From NCBI GenBank assembly GCA_026193755.1, contig JAPHUI010000349.1, forward strand, positions 1 through 5,763: a DNA stretch of 5,763 bases. Reading direction: 5' to 3'. Numbering within the stretch: position 1 is the first letter of the stretch; every line of letters begins with the position of its first letter. Both the position numbers and the translations under genes were made by a program. The notes beneath the pieces were generated by a model. The model searched no databases. It was not told the DNA's origin and saw nothing but the letters and a program-made list of their open reading frames with translations. This document shows, in pieces, positions 1 through 5,763 of the stretch. Source of the DNA: Ignavibacteriaceae bacterium. Lineage in GTDB: Bacteria; Bacteroidota; Ignavibacteria; Ignavibacteriales; Ignavibacteriaceae.

Positions 1-18
1 GTCTTTATCTAAAATCAT
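1..18 (-). CDS. 5' end of an unidentified gene, cut by the window edge
   Basis: On the minus strand an ATG at 16-18 opens a frame reading M-I-L-D-K-D before the window ends. It is called as a gene because AGGAG (complement of 25-29) lies 6 nt upstream of the ATG, and a promoter-like element lies just upstream of that. Six residues do not allow any functional assignment. It runs in the same direction as the response regulator gene upstream of it, but the 79-bp gap with its own promoter suggests a separate transcription unit. Confidence 0.5.
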
Positions 19-24
19 TTAATA

Positions 25-29
25 CTCCT
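25..29 (-). promoter_or_regulatory. Ribosome binding site of the left-edge gene
   Basis: The minus strand reads AGGAG, then TATTAA, then ATG. The 6-nt spacing is near optimal, and this site is the main reason for calling a gene start at position 18. Confidence 0.5.
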
Positions 30-41
30 GAATGGTCGGAA

Positions 42-72
42 CAAATATATTCAACCTTTAAGAGAAGTTCAA
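42..72 (-). promoter_or_regulatory. Bacteroidota-type promoter (TTG-N20-TATATTTG)
   Basis: On the minus strand TTG (complement of 70-72) is followed by 20 nt and then TATATTTG (complement of 42-49). TATATTTG is an exact match to the -7 consensus TAnnTTTG of Bacteroidota, and the distance to the TTG element fits the -33/-7 arrangement. Transcription would begin near 35-38, giving a short leader that carries the AGGAG site and then the ATG at 18. It would serve the left-edge gene. The motif is short and the region AT-rich, so chance is possible. Confidence 0.45.
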
Positions 73-97
73 TTTAGAGGTAAGGAATTTAGCATAG

Positions 98-850
98 TCA
101 TAAAGTATTTCTCAGTTTAGCCAATCCTGTTTTACTAACAGGAAGCTGTTTGCTATTCTTTAAGATAATTTGGTAGGATTCTTTTCCCGTCTGTTCGAGG
201 TGCTGAATAAAATCGACATTTATAATGTAGGAACGATGTATCCTGATAAAATTATTTTCGTTTAAGTGGTTCTCAAAATATTTCATTGTTTTCTGTTTGA
301 GGAATCTTCCCTGATCGCAGTTGATCATTACGTAGTCATCCTGTGCTTCAAGCCATTTAATAGTTTCAACAGGGATAATAGAAATTTTTGAGCCTTCTTT
401 AATTACAACTCTCTCAAGGTATTCAATCTTTTCATCTTTGTAATCGATGATATTTTTTATAACAGCGTCGTGTTCGAATTTGTCCTGCAAAAAATTGAAA
501 GATTTTTTCAGCGCATCGTTAAATCTTTCTTCCGAGAATGGTTTAAGAAGGTAATCTGCGGCATTAACTTCGAAAGCTTTTATAGCATAATGATCAAATG
601 CAGTTGTGAAGATTATTACCGGCGGTTCTTCAAGTAGCTCCAGCATTTCAAAGCCACTAATCTTCGGCATCTGGATGTCAAGAAAAATTATGTCCGGTTT
701 CAGCTCGTTTATTTTTTTGATAGCGTCAAAACCATTCGAACTCTCAGCGGCAATTTCCACTTCAGGATGGTTTTTGAGATAACCCTTTGTTATCTCTCTT
801 GCTAACTTTTCGTCATCTATTATTATCGTTGTTATTTTACTTTTTTTCAT
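98..850 (-). CDS. LytTR-family response regulator
   Basis: Two-domain DNA-binding regulator of the LytR/AlgR type, likely the partner of the sensor kinase encoded just upstream. Numbering from the GTG at 856, the receiver domain covers about residues 8-125, with acidic pair D14-D15, phospho-acceptor D60 in the FLDIQMP motif, T84-T85 and K105 in LLKPF. A linker leads to a LytTR domain (about 148-250) with the family signatures FIRIHRSYIIN and LPVSKTG near the C-terminus. About 250 aa is the normal family length, so it looks intact. Two starts are possible: GTG at 856 or ATG at 850 (two codons later). Neither has a Shine-Dalgarno sequence; ATG is preferred because the protein then starts MKKSKITT directly before the receiver domain. 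Either start overlaps the end of the kinase gene (14 or 20 nt), which suggests translational coupling. Its targets may include its own operon (see repeats at 2727-2756). Confidence 0.92.
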   Translation of the reverse strand: MKKSKITTIIIDDEKLAREITKGYLKNHPEVEIAAESSNGFDAIKKINELKPDIIFLDIQMPKISGFEMLELLEEPPVIIFTTAFDHYAIKAFEVNAADYLLKPFSEERFNDALKKSFNFLQDKFEHDAVIKNIIDYKDEKIEYLERVVIKEGSKISIIPVETIKWLEAQDDYVMINCDQGRFLKQKTMKYFENHLNENNFIRIHRSYIINVDFIQHLEQTGKESYQIILKNSKQLPVSKTGLAKLRNTL

Positions 851-1931
851 TGGCACTTAAAAGTTTGTTTTCTAATTGCTCTTCACAAGGTATAAACAAA
901 GTTACACTAAAAATACCTTTTTCTTTTTTCACTTCCATAAGATCATCCCTGTGATAAATTAAATTAAGCCTGTCGTAAATATTTTTAAGTCCGACTCCAG
1001 CACCTTTTCGTGATTTTGAAGATTCGTCAAAATTATTCTGAAGATGAATTCTTAAATAATCCTTATCCAGCTTGCATTTAAGGGTCAAATTAACTTTGTC
1101 TAAAGTTTCATAAACAGCGTGCTTAACTACGTTTTCAAATAAGGGCTGCAAAATCATATTTGGGATTTCGGCTTTATCACAATCTTCGTCAATTTCTTCT
1201 GAGTAATCAAACTTATCTTCAAAACGTATCTTCTCAATATCAAGGTATAGACGAATATTTTTCAATTCTTCGCTAAGCTTATTTTTTTCTCTTTCGTTTG
1301 TTGCAAGGATATACCTTAGAAAATCGGCTAACTTAATTATCATCTCTTTTGCTTTTTTAGGATCTATCTCTGTCAAAGCGCTCATTGAGTTAAGGCTGTT
1401 GAAAATGAAATGAGGATTTATCTGAAATTTAAGTGACTTCAACTCTGCTTGCGTTATGAGATTTTTTAGCTCTGATTCTTTGACTGCTCTCTCCTGCGAC
1501 TCAGAATAATATGAAACCAGGTAATAAAATGAAACAACCACCGCATAAAGCATCAACCCAACCAGGAATCGCCAGAGAAGAGTGCCATAAAAAAAATTCT
1601 GATACTTTTCTTCAAATCCAAGTACGGGCACCATAAAAATGTAAATCAGCAAAATCCATAATCCCGAAGAAACTATAGCGGTTATTATATGGCTGCCTAA
1701 TACTTTCAGGAGAGAATTCTGCTCTATGGAAATGTATTTTGCAGGATAATGCCAGATTATTGTGAGACCACACAAAACTAATGCAGAAACAGTACTTTCA
1801 ATAACTGAGGCATTAAGACCCAGTTTCAATCCAAAGTATAAAATAAGGAAGCTGGCAGCAGCATAAGAAAAAGAGTATAAAAGAAGAACAGATAGGTTTC
1901 TGAAATTCTTTAATATAGGATTGTCTTGCAT
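837..1931 (-). CDS. LytS-family (His_kinase/HATPase) sensor histidine kinase
   Basis: Membrane sensor kinase that should phosphorylate the LytTR regulator encoded next. Four hydrophobic stretches (about residues 13-35, 45-62, 78-104, 119-142) form the N-terminal half; no extracellular sensor domain or PAS domain is visible. A short helical linker (143-165) leads to the family's phospho-acceptor motif FQINPHFIFNSLN with H174. The ATPase part shows an N-box (LQPLFENVVKHA, N267) and a glycine-rich G-box (GAGVGLKNIYDRL, about 310-322). Where many kinases have DxGxG, this one reads LQNNFD, a substitution I recall as common in Bacteroidota members of the family, so it need not be inactive. The ATG at 1931 lies 12 bp after the LiaF-like gene; only a weak AAGAG precedes it, so it probably depends on translation of the upstream gene. 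With no sensor domain of its own, it may receive its signal through the membrane segments or from the LiaF-like protein. Confidence 0.92.
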   Translation of the reverse strand: MQDNPILKNFRNLSVLLLYSFSYAAASFLILYFGLKLGLNASVIESTVSALVLCGLTIIWHYPAKYISIEQNSLLKVLGSHIITAIVSSGLWILLIYIFMVPVLGFEEKYQNFFYGTLLWRFLVGLMLYAVVVSFYYLVSYYSESQERAVKESELKNLITQAELKSLKFQINPHFIFNSLNSMSALTEIDPKKAKEMIIKLADFLRYILATNEREKNKLSEELKNIRLYLDIEKIRFEDKFDYSEEIDEDCDKAEIPNMILQPLFENVVKHAVYETLDKVNLTLKCKLDKDYLRIHLQNNFDESSKSRKGAGVGLKNIYDRLNLIYHRDDLMEVKKEKGIFSVTLFIPCEEQLENKLLSANEKK

Positions 1932-1943
1932 CTACGTGTGCTC

Positions 1944-2660
1944 TTACAAATAAGTTTTTACTTCACCACCACCAAACATAGCTAATCCTTTTATATGCAG
2001 AGTTTTTGATTGATCAATCACGACGCTGGGGTTTCTGATAGCTTTGTTTGAAAACCCGCCAAGGATAGAAGTTACATTTATCACGACATTCCATTCCTTT
2101 GGAACAATGATAGTTGTTCCACCAAAAACACATAGTACATCCAGAACATTATCACCATCAGCAAGTTGACAATTCATCAGGTTTATCTCAGATCCCCCAA
2201 ATATTGCTGTAACATTGCCACCCTGGAAGTTGCTTGATGAAATTATTTTTGTTCCACCACCGAAAATGGAAACATCATCGATCTTGTCTTTATTTATTTT
2301 TGACGTACCAGGAAATGAATCTGTATGTGACTCAATATTTCTTCTTTTAAGAATGATATAAGCTCCAAGTACTATAAGAATAATTGGGAATATTATACCA
2401 GCATTATAATCTACCTCAGGAAATATTCTGGGGATTAAAAACAAAGCACCAATTCCGCTTAGAATTCCCCCAAGGAATTTCTTTTCAGTATTTATAAGAA
2501 CAATTAGACCAATCACCAGCATAATAAAAGGCCACGAGAATACGACGTGAGCAAAACGGAAATGAAGTATATCCATGGTGTTAAGTAAAAATATTCCACC
2601 AAGGAAAATTAGAATTAAACCCAGTACTATTCTTTTATCAGTTCTGTTATTTTCAGTCAT
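1944..2660 (-). CDS. LiaF-like membrane protein (four-helix N-terminus, FGG-repeat C-terminus)
   Basis: First gene of the three-gene regulatory operon. Residues 1-10 are polar; four hydrophobic segments follow (about 11-28, 38-57, 62-80, 87-104), ending in a positive KRR at 105-107, as in the DUF5668/LiaF transmembrane region. The soluble part (about 128-238) resembles the LiaF C-terminal domain and carries five similar turns: IFGGGTK, IFGGSEI, VFGGTTI, ILGGFSN and MFGGGEV, starting near 132, 153, 178, 199 and 228. The spacing of 21-29 residues suggests a small beta-solenoid. In Firmicutes LiaF restrains the LiaS kinase until cell-envelope stress occurs; a similar sensing or inhibitory role for the kinase encoded next is inferred from gene order and fold, not shown. 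Start: ATG at 2660 with a strong AAAGGAG site (complement of 2667-2673), 6 nt away, the best in the window, which fits a leading cistron. A generic DUF5668 membrane protein outside signalling is the alternative. Confidence 0.82.
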   Translation of the reverse strand: MTENNRTDKRIVLGLILIFLGGIFLLNTMDILHFRFAHVVFSWPFIMLVIGLIVLINTEKKFLGGILSGIGALFLIPRIFPEVDYNAGIIFPIILIVLGAYIILKRRNIESHTDSFPGTSKINKDKIDDVSIFGGGTKIISSSNFQGGNVTAIFGGSEINLMNCQLADGDNVLDVLCVFGGTTIIVPKEWNVVINVTSILGGFSNKAIRNPSVVIDQSKTLHIKGLAMFGGGEVKTYL

Positions 2661-2726
2661 TTTTGGCTCCTTTAATTAAATCTCAACCAAAACCTATGCA
2701 AAATGTCTTTCTAAAAAAAGAAGAAA

Positions 2727-2756
2727 TCGGTGAGTAGTGGAAAAAGCTCGGTGATT
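2727..2756. repeat. Two 9-bp direct repeats, candidate LytTR operator
   Basis: TCGGTGAGT (2727-2735) and TCGGTGATT (2748-2756) agree at 8 of 9 positions and are separated by 12 bp, so they lie two helical turns apart on one face of the DNA. LytTR regulators bind paired 9-bp direct repeats with about 12-13 bp between them; against the published general consensus [TA][AC][CA]GTTN[AG][TG] the copies match at 7 and 6 positions. They start 67 bp upstream of the LiaF-like gene, which heads the operon encoding a LytTR regulator. Autoregulation is an inference. Confidence 0.5.
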
Positions 2757-2772
2757 GAAGTAGAAATAGTTT

Positions 2773-3420
2773 TTAGTTAACGTATTGATTTATAAATCTT
2801 TGAGCTAAAGTATCTCCAAGCGAGGCTGCTAATTTAAAATCTTCAATAGCTAACCTTTTATCACCGAGGTAAAGATTGGTCATCCCTCGATAGTAATATG
2901 CTTCGGCGTATGAAGGCTCCAATGAATTCACAGTTGAGAAATCTCTTTTTGCCCGAATGTAATCATTAAGTTCGAAATAAACTTTACCTCTCAAAAAGTA
3001 AAGTTCAGCATTGAAGGGTTCATATTCTATTGCTTGATTAACGTACAAAAGTGCTTTACCAAATTCTCCAGATTCAAAAAATTGATTTGCGAGTTCCGCG
3101 GCTGACATTTGGTAAACATCGTCTATAAAAATGGTTACGCTTGGAGTCATTTCTGGACAGCAAGATTGATAATCACCCTCTATTGCCACACCTGATTCTC
3201 TTCTGAGTGGTCTCTTCGGATGCCTTTCTACTGTTTTGTTTGGTGGACGTTCGATGATTTCCGGATGTTTGCTCGGTATTGTATTATTATTCGGGTTTCT
3301 TTCAATTCTTTCTATTCTACCAGATTCTTGTCCTCTTCCTCCGGTTTTCTTCTCTCTTTGTGCAAATATATCAGCGTTAAATATGAGTGTAATTATAAAG
3401 AATGTAAGAAGAGTTTTCAT
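2773..3420 (-). CDS. Exported TPR-repeat protein with Arg/Pro-rich linker
   Basis: No specific family recognised. Residues 1-20 form a signal peptide (MK, a hydrophobic core, then NADIFA before Q21), so the mature protein should be periplasmic or surface-attached. There is no lipobox cysteine. Residues 21-75 are a low-complexity basic stretch rich in Arg, Pro, Asn and Glu, with a recurring E-R-x-P motif at 40-43, 57-60 and 65-68; it is probably disordered and might contact anionic envelope polymers. A vicinal Cys pair sits at 87-88. From about 105 to 208 come three TPR-like units of roughly 34 residues, including ALLYVNQAIEYEPFNAELYF and a unit around AEAYYYRGMTNLYLGD, ending in an AIEDFKLAASLGD element that resembles a Sel1/TPR cap. 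TPRs imply protein binding rather than catalysis. Start: ATG at 3420, with GAGG (complement of 3429-3432) 8 nt upstream. No terminator is visible between this gene and the regulatory operon 112 bp downstream, so read-through into it is possible. Confidence 0.85.
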   Translation of the reverse strand: MKTLLTFFIITLIFNADIFAQREKKTGGRGQESGRIERIERNPNNNTIPSKHPEIIERPPNKTVERHPKRPLRRESGVAIEGDYQSCCPEMTPSVTIFIDDVYQMSAAELANQFFESGEFGKALLYVNQAIEYEPFNAELYFLRGKVYFELNDYIRAKRDFSTVNSLEPSYAEAYYYRGMTNLYLGDKRLAIEDFKLAASLGDTLAQRFINQYVN

Positions 3421-3484
3421 AGCTAATACCTCGTTAATATCTGTTGTGAGTGAACAGAAATTATGCCGGAGTATAAAGGGCGAT

Positions 3485-3508
3485 AAAAAAGGGGAGTAAT
3501 ACTCCCCT
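3485..3508 (-). terminator. Intrinsic terminator of the PLP-enzyme gene
   Basis: On the minus strand AGGGGAGT, a 3-nt loop (ATT) and ACTCCCCT form a perfect 8-bp GC-rich stem, followed directly by six T residues (complement of 3485-3490). The stem begins 24 nt after the stop codon of the PLP enzyme. On the plus strand no T-run follows, so it acts in one direction. It isolates the TPR gene downstream, which must therefore have its own promoter between about 3421 and 3484. Confidence 0.9.
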
Positions 3509-3532
3509 CTAATGAAAAGTTTAATTTAACAG

Positions 3533-4747
3533 TCAGACTGATTCTTCAACAAGGTGTGCTTCTTTGACCTTCTCCAATGCTTGTTCAAGATCAGCTATGA
3601 GATCATCTGCGTTTTCAATCCCTACAGAGATTCTCACCAGACCATCGGTTATTCCCCCCGCCATTCTTGCTTGTTTACCCATTGAAAAATGCGTCATGCT
3701 TGCGGGATGCTGAATTAGTGTTTCAACTCCACCAAGACTTACTGCAAGTTGGCAGAGATGGACTGAGTTCATAAGAATTTTTCCCGCTTCAATTCCGCCT
3801 TCAACTTCAAAGGTTATCATTCCACCCGGCCCTTTGTGCTGTTTTAAACCAACCGCATAATGAGGATGACTCTTTAATCCGGGATAACGAATATTTTTAA
3901 CAAGCGGATGTTTCTCAAGCCATTCAGCAATTTTTTGGGAACTTTCACAATGCTTTTCCATTCGAAGAGCGAGAGTTTTTAATCCTCTGTGAACTAAAAA
4001 TGAATTGAAGGGATCGATCACACCGCCAATCTGGTTTAGGGTTTTTCTGAATTGTTTGTACGTCTCCTCATCTTTAACAACAATGATTCCACCGACAACG
4101 TCTGCGTGACCATTTAAAAACTTTGTTAAGCTGTGCATAACTATATCAGCACCGAGTGCAATGGGATTTTGAAGAGCAGGACTCATAAAAGTATTATCAA
4201 CCACAACCTTTGCATTATTCTTATGTGCAATCTTTGATATCTCCTCAATATCTGAAATGCAGAGAGTTGGATTACCGGGTGTTTCGATATAAACAATTTT
4301 TGTGTTTGGCTTGATCGCATTTTTTACTTGCTCATTTTTTGCTGTATCTACAAACGTGGTTTCAACTCCAAACTTTTTCATAACGGTGTTCAGCAAAGTT
4401 GTTGTTGGTCCGTAAACTGCTGCTGAACAAACAACGTGGTCACCTGCAGAAAGTAAGGTTGCAAAAATTGTGTGAACAGCTGCCATTCCACTTGCACATC
4501 CCAACGCTTTATGTCCACCCTCAAGCTCTGCGATTGCATTTTCCATTGCTTCTATTGTTGGATTAAGCATTCTGGTATAAATGTACCCTTTTTCTTCTCC
4601 TGCAAATAAAGAAGCTCCGTGCTGTGCTGATTTGAATTTGAAAGTTGATGTCTGGTAAATTGGTGGAACTACTGAACCATATTCGTATTCGTCAATTCCT
4701 GAGTGAACGCATTTTGTGTGAAAATCTAATTTGGAATGATCTTTCAT
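3533..4747 (-). CDS. PLP-dependent cystathionine/methionine gamma-lyase family enzyme
   Basis: Cytosolic fold-type I PLP enzyme of the Cys/Met metabolism family (CGS, CGL, MGL, O-acetylhomoserine sulfhydrylase). The 404-aa length is normal and the chain looks complete. PLP lysine is K209 in HSLTKFLNGHADVVGG; other expected residues are Y57 and R59 (YIYTR, contacting the neighbouring subunit's PLP phosphate), S86-G87-M88, Y112, D184 (VVVDNT) and R372 (GLVRISVG, substrate carboxylate). FAGEEKGYIYTRMLNPT and QHPASMTH resemble methionine gamma-lyases, but the position of the MGL-specific active-site Cys (YGC) is Pro114 (YGP), and the MGL Lys-Asp pair near 237-239 is replaced by L-N-Q, as in CGL/CGS; SLGGVE (337-342) is also CGL/CGS-like. 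The substrate therefore cannot be fixed from sequence; a CGS/CGL-type or broad gamma-elimination or replacement activity is likely. Start: ATG at 4747 with AGGGAG (complement of 4755-4760) 7 nt upstream. It is monocistronic, ending in a strong terminator, and divergent from metG. Confidence 0.93.
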   Translation of the reverse strand: MKDHSKLDFHTKCVHSGIDEYEYGSVVPPIYQTSTFKFKSAQHGASLFAGEEKGYIYTRMLNPTIEAMENAIAELEGGHKALGCASGMAAVHTIFATLLSAGDHVVCSAAVYGPTTTLLNTVMKKFGVETTFVDTAKNEQVKNAIKPNTKIVYIETPGNPTLCISDIEEISKIAHKNNAKVVVDNTFMSPALQNPIALGADIVMHSLTKFLNGHADVVGGIIVVKDEETYKQFRKTLNQIGGVIDPFNSFLVHRGLKTLALRMEKHCESSQKIAEWLEKHPLVKNIRYPGLKSHPHYAVGLKQHKGPGGMITFEVEGGIEAGKILMNSVHLCQLAVSLGGVETLIQHPASMTHFSMGKQARMAGGITDGLVRISVGIENADDLIADLEQALEKVKEAHLVEESV

Positions 4748-4935
4748 TTTATTTCTCCCTATGATCCCCTTTAAAAAATATGAGTATTAAATATTTAACT
4801 GTTTATAAATTAACAGTACAAAATTAAGAAATTTCGATGAAGTTTGTCAGTGATTTTAATATTTGATTCTATTTGACTTCAATTTACTTATATTTATTTC
4901 TATAATTTTTTTAATGATTAAAACGATATACTCTG
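4748..4935. promoter_or_regulatory. Divergent intergenic region between the PLP enzyme and metG
   Basis: This very AT-rich 188-bp gap must hold promoters for both genes. For metG, an exact TATAAT lies at 4901-4906 and a TTGACT at 4873-4878, but the 22-bp gap between them is longer than usual. For the PLP enzyme, the minus strand offers TTG (complement of about 4820-4822), then 21 nt, then TAAATATT, a weak fit to TTG-N-TAnnTTTG. Neither is a firm call. No SAM or T-box riboswitch core is recognisable on either strand. Confidence 0.4.
4798..4817. repeat. Short inverted repeat ACTGTT-N8-AACAGT, possible operator
   Basis: Perfect 6-bp arms at 4798-4803 and 4812-4817 flank an 8-bp AT spacer. The site lies 51-70 bp upstream of the PLP-enzyme start, inside the divergent region, where a repressor or activator dimer site could sit. 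It overlaps the weak minus-strand promoter candidate. A 6-bp palindrome in AT-rich DNA can occur by chance. Confidence 0.3.
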
Positions 4936-5763
4936 TTGCCTAAAGAAAAAGTACTAGTCACATCTGCCTTACCTTACGCAAACGGACCGATTCATCTCGG
5001 TCACCTCAGCGGTGCGTACCTACCTGCAGATATTTACGTTCGTTACAAAAGACTGAACGGAGATGATGTTCTCTACATCTGTGGTTCGGATGAACACGGC
5101 GTACCAATTACAATTTCTGCCGATAAAGAAGGAGTTTCTCCGAAGGTAATTATTGACCGTTATCACGAAGCTAATAAAAAGGCATTCGAACGATTTGGAA
5201 TGAGTTTCGATAATTATTCGAGAACAAGCTTGCCAATTCATCACGAGACTGCAAAAGAATTTTTTCTTGAGTTTTTTAATTGTGGGATGTTGATTGAAAA
5301 AAAGTCAAACCAGTTTTATGATGAAAAAGCAAAAATGTTTTTACCAGATAGATATGTTGAAGGAACCTGCCCTAAATGTGGGAACGAACAGGCCAGAAGT
5401 GATGAATGTGAAAACTGCGGTTCACTCTATGATCCATCTGAATTAATAAATCCTAAAAGTAAAGTGAGCGGGGAAACACCGGTTCTTAAAGAAACTACTC
5501 ACTATTATTTTCCACTAGGTAAATATCAGCCGGCACTTGAAAAATATGTCGATGAAATGAATTCAATATATGGATGGAAAGACAATGTTCTTCAATATTG
5601 TCGTGGCTGGTTTAAGGATGGATTGAAAGATCGTGCGATTACACGTGACCTTGATTGGGGAATAAAGGTTCCTGTTGAGTCTGCTGCAGGAAAGGTAATT
5701 TATGTCTGGTTTGAAGCTGTGCTTGGATACATTTCTTCTACAAAGGAATATTCACAAATAAAA
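4936..5763 (+). CDS. metG: Methionyl-tRNA synthetase, N-terminal part (cut by the window end)
   Basis: Class Ia aminoacyl-tRNA synthetase that charges tRNA-Met with methionine in the cytosol. 276 codons are present without a stop. The N-terminus reads MPKEKVLVTSALPYANGPIH with the class I HIGH motif as HLGH (residues 20-23), then GSDEHGVPI (50-58). A zinc knuckle, CPKCG and CENCG (C145, C148, C158, C161), lies in the connective domain after RYVEGT. RDLDWGI and YVWFEAVLGYISST further on are typical of bacterial MetG. The KMSKS loop, anticodon domain and any C-terminal tRNA-binding domain lie beyond the window. The frame is open only from 4918 (TGA at 4915-4917) and has no ATG or GTG before the conserved region. 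TTG at 4936 is preferred because it places PKEK right after the initiator; CTG at 4933 is the alternative. No Shine-Dalgarno sequence precedes it. An ATG at 4914 is out of frame. Confidence 0.93.
   Translation, partial: MPKEKVLVTSALPYANGPIHLGHLSGAYLPADIYVRYKRLNGDDVLYICGSDEHGVPITISADKEGVSPKVIIDRYHEANKKAFERFGMSFDNYSRTSLPIHHETAKEFFLEFFNCGMLIEKKSNQFYDEKAKMFLPDRYVEGTCPKCGNEQARSDECENCGSLYDPSELINPKSKVSGETPVLKETTHYYFPLGKYQPALEKYVDEMNSIYGWKDNVLQYCRGWFKDGLKDRAITRDLDWGIKVPVESAAGKVIYVWFEAVLGYISSTKEYSQIK

Noticed and set aside
1120..1400. Kinase judged degenerate because the usual DxGxG box reads LQNNFD
   Set aside because: The phospho-acceptor His, N-box and G-box are intact, and this change is, as far as I recall, frequent in Bacteroidota LytS-type kinases.
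2690..2705. TAGGTTTTG on the minus strand as a TAnnTTTG promoter for the regulatory operon
   Set aside because: The element is imperfect and no TTG lies 17-23 nt upstream of it, so it cannot be told from chance.
2661..2772. Intrinsic terminator between the TPR gene and the LiaF-like gene
   Set aside because: A minus-strand T-run exists (complement of about 2713-2719), but no complementary stem precedes it; the nearby repeats are direct, not inverted.
3220..3499. Two plus-strand open frames (68 and 87 codons) opposite the 5' part of the TPR gene
   Set aside because: They lie antisense to the signal peptide and linker region of a well-supported gene, lack recognisable domains, and the longer one runs through the terminator hairpin.
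4748..4935. SAM or T-box riboswitch controlling the PLP enzyme or metG
   Set aside because: The region is AT-rich, lacks the GC-containing stems and conserved cores of these RNAs, and has no terminator hairpin before either start codon.
5020..5244. Minus-strand 74-codon open frame
   Set aside because: It is fully antisense to the conserved metG coding region and shows no known motif or plausible start site.

Overview
The window looks like an AT-rich chromosomal segment from a free-living bacterium of the Bacteroidota/Chlorobiota/Ignavibacteriota group, most like Ignavibacteria. This is inferred from three things: the gene types (LytS-type kinase with LytTR regulator, a LiaF-like protein, a long bacterial MetG with a CxxC/CxxC zinc knuckle), one promoter that fits the TTG-N20-TAnnTTTG pattern of Bacteroidota, and a mix of genes with clear Shine-Dalgarno sequences and genes with none. 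No mobile element, phage gene, CRISPR array, rRNA or tRNA is visible. Every gap between genes is under 200 bp.

Layout, left to right. At 1-18 the first six codons of a minus-strand gene enter the window, with a good ribosome binding site and a plausible promoter. From 98 to 2660 lies a compact minus-strand operon, transcribed right to left: a LiaF-like membrane protein, a LytS-family sensor kinase 12 bp downstream, and a LytTR response regulator that overlaps the kinase gene. This is the gene order of the Gram-positive liaF-liaS-liaR system, but with LytS/LytTR components. Upstream of the operon (2727-2756) are two 9-bp direct repeats with a 12-bp spacer. That is the operator geometry known for LytTR regulators, so they are the best candidate for an autoregulatory site.

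Next (2773-3420, minus) comes an exported protein with an Arg/Pro-rich linker and three TPR-like repeats. A strong intrinsic terminator at 3485-3508 separates it from a minus-strand PLP enzyme of the cystathionine/methionine gamma-lyase family (3533-4747). A 188-bp AT-rich divergent intergenic region holds a short inverted repeat. On its other side metG (methionyl-tRNA synthetase) runs rightward from about 4936 and leaves the window incomplete; its only sensible start is TTG.

Two themes appear: an envelope-sensing regulatory module (LiaF-like, kinase, regulator, perhaps the exported TPR protein) and a divergent pair tied to methionine (PLP sulfur enzyme and MetG). No wholly new system is evident. 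The points most worth following are the putative LytTR operator, the LiaF/LytS/LytTR hybrid module, the altered active site of the PLP enzyme, and the unusual start of metG.
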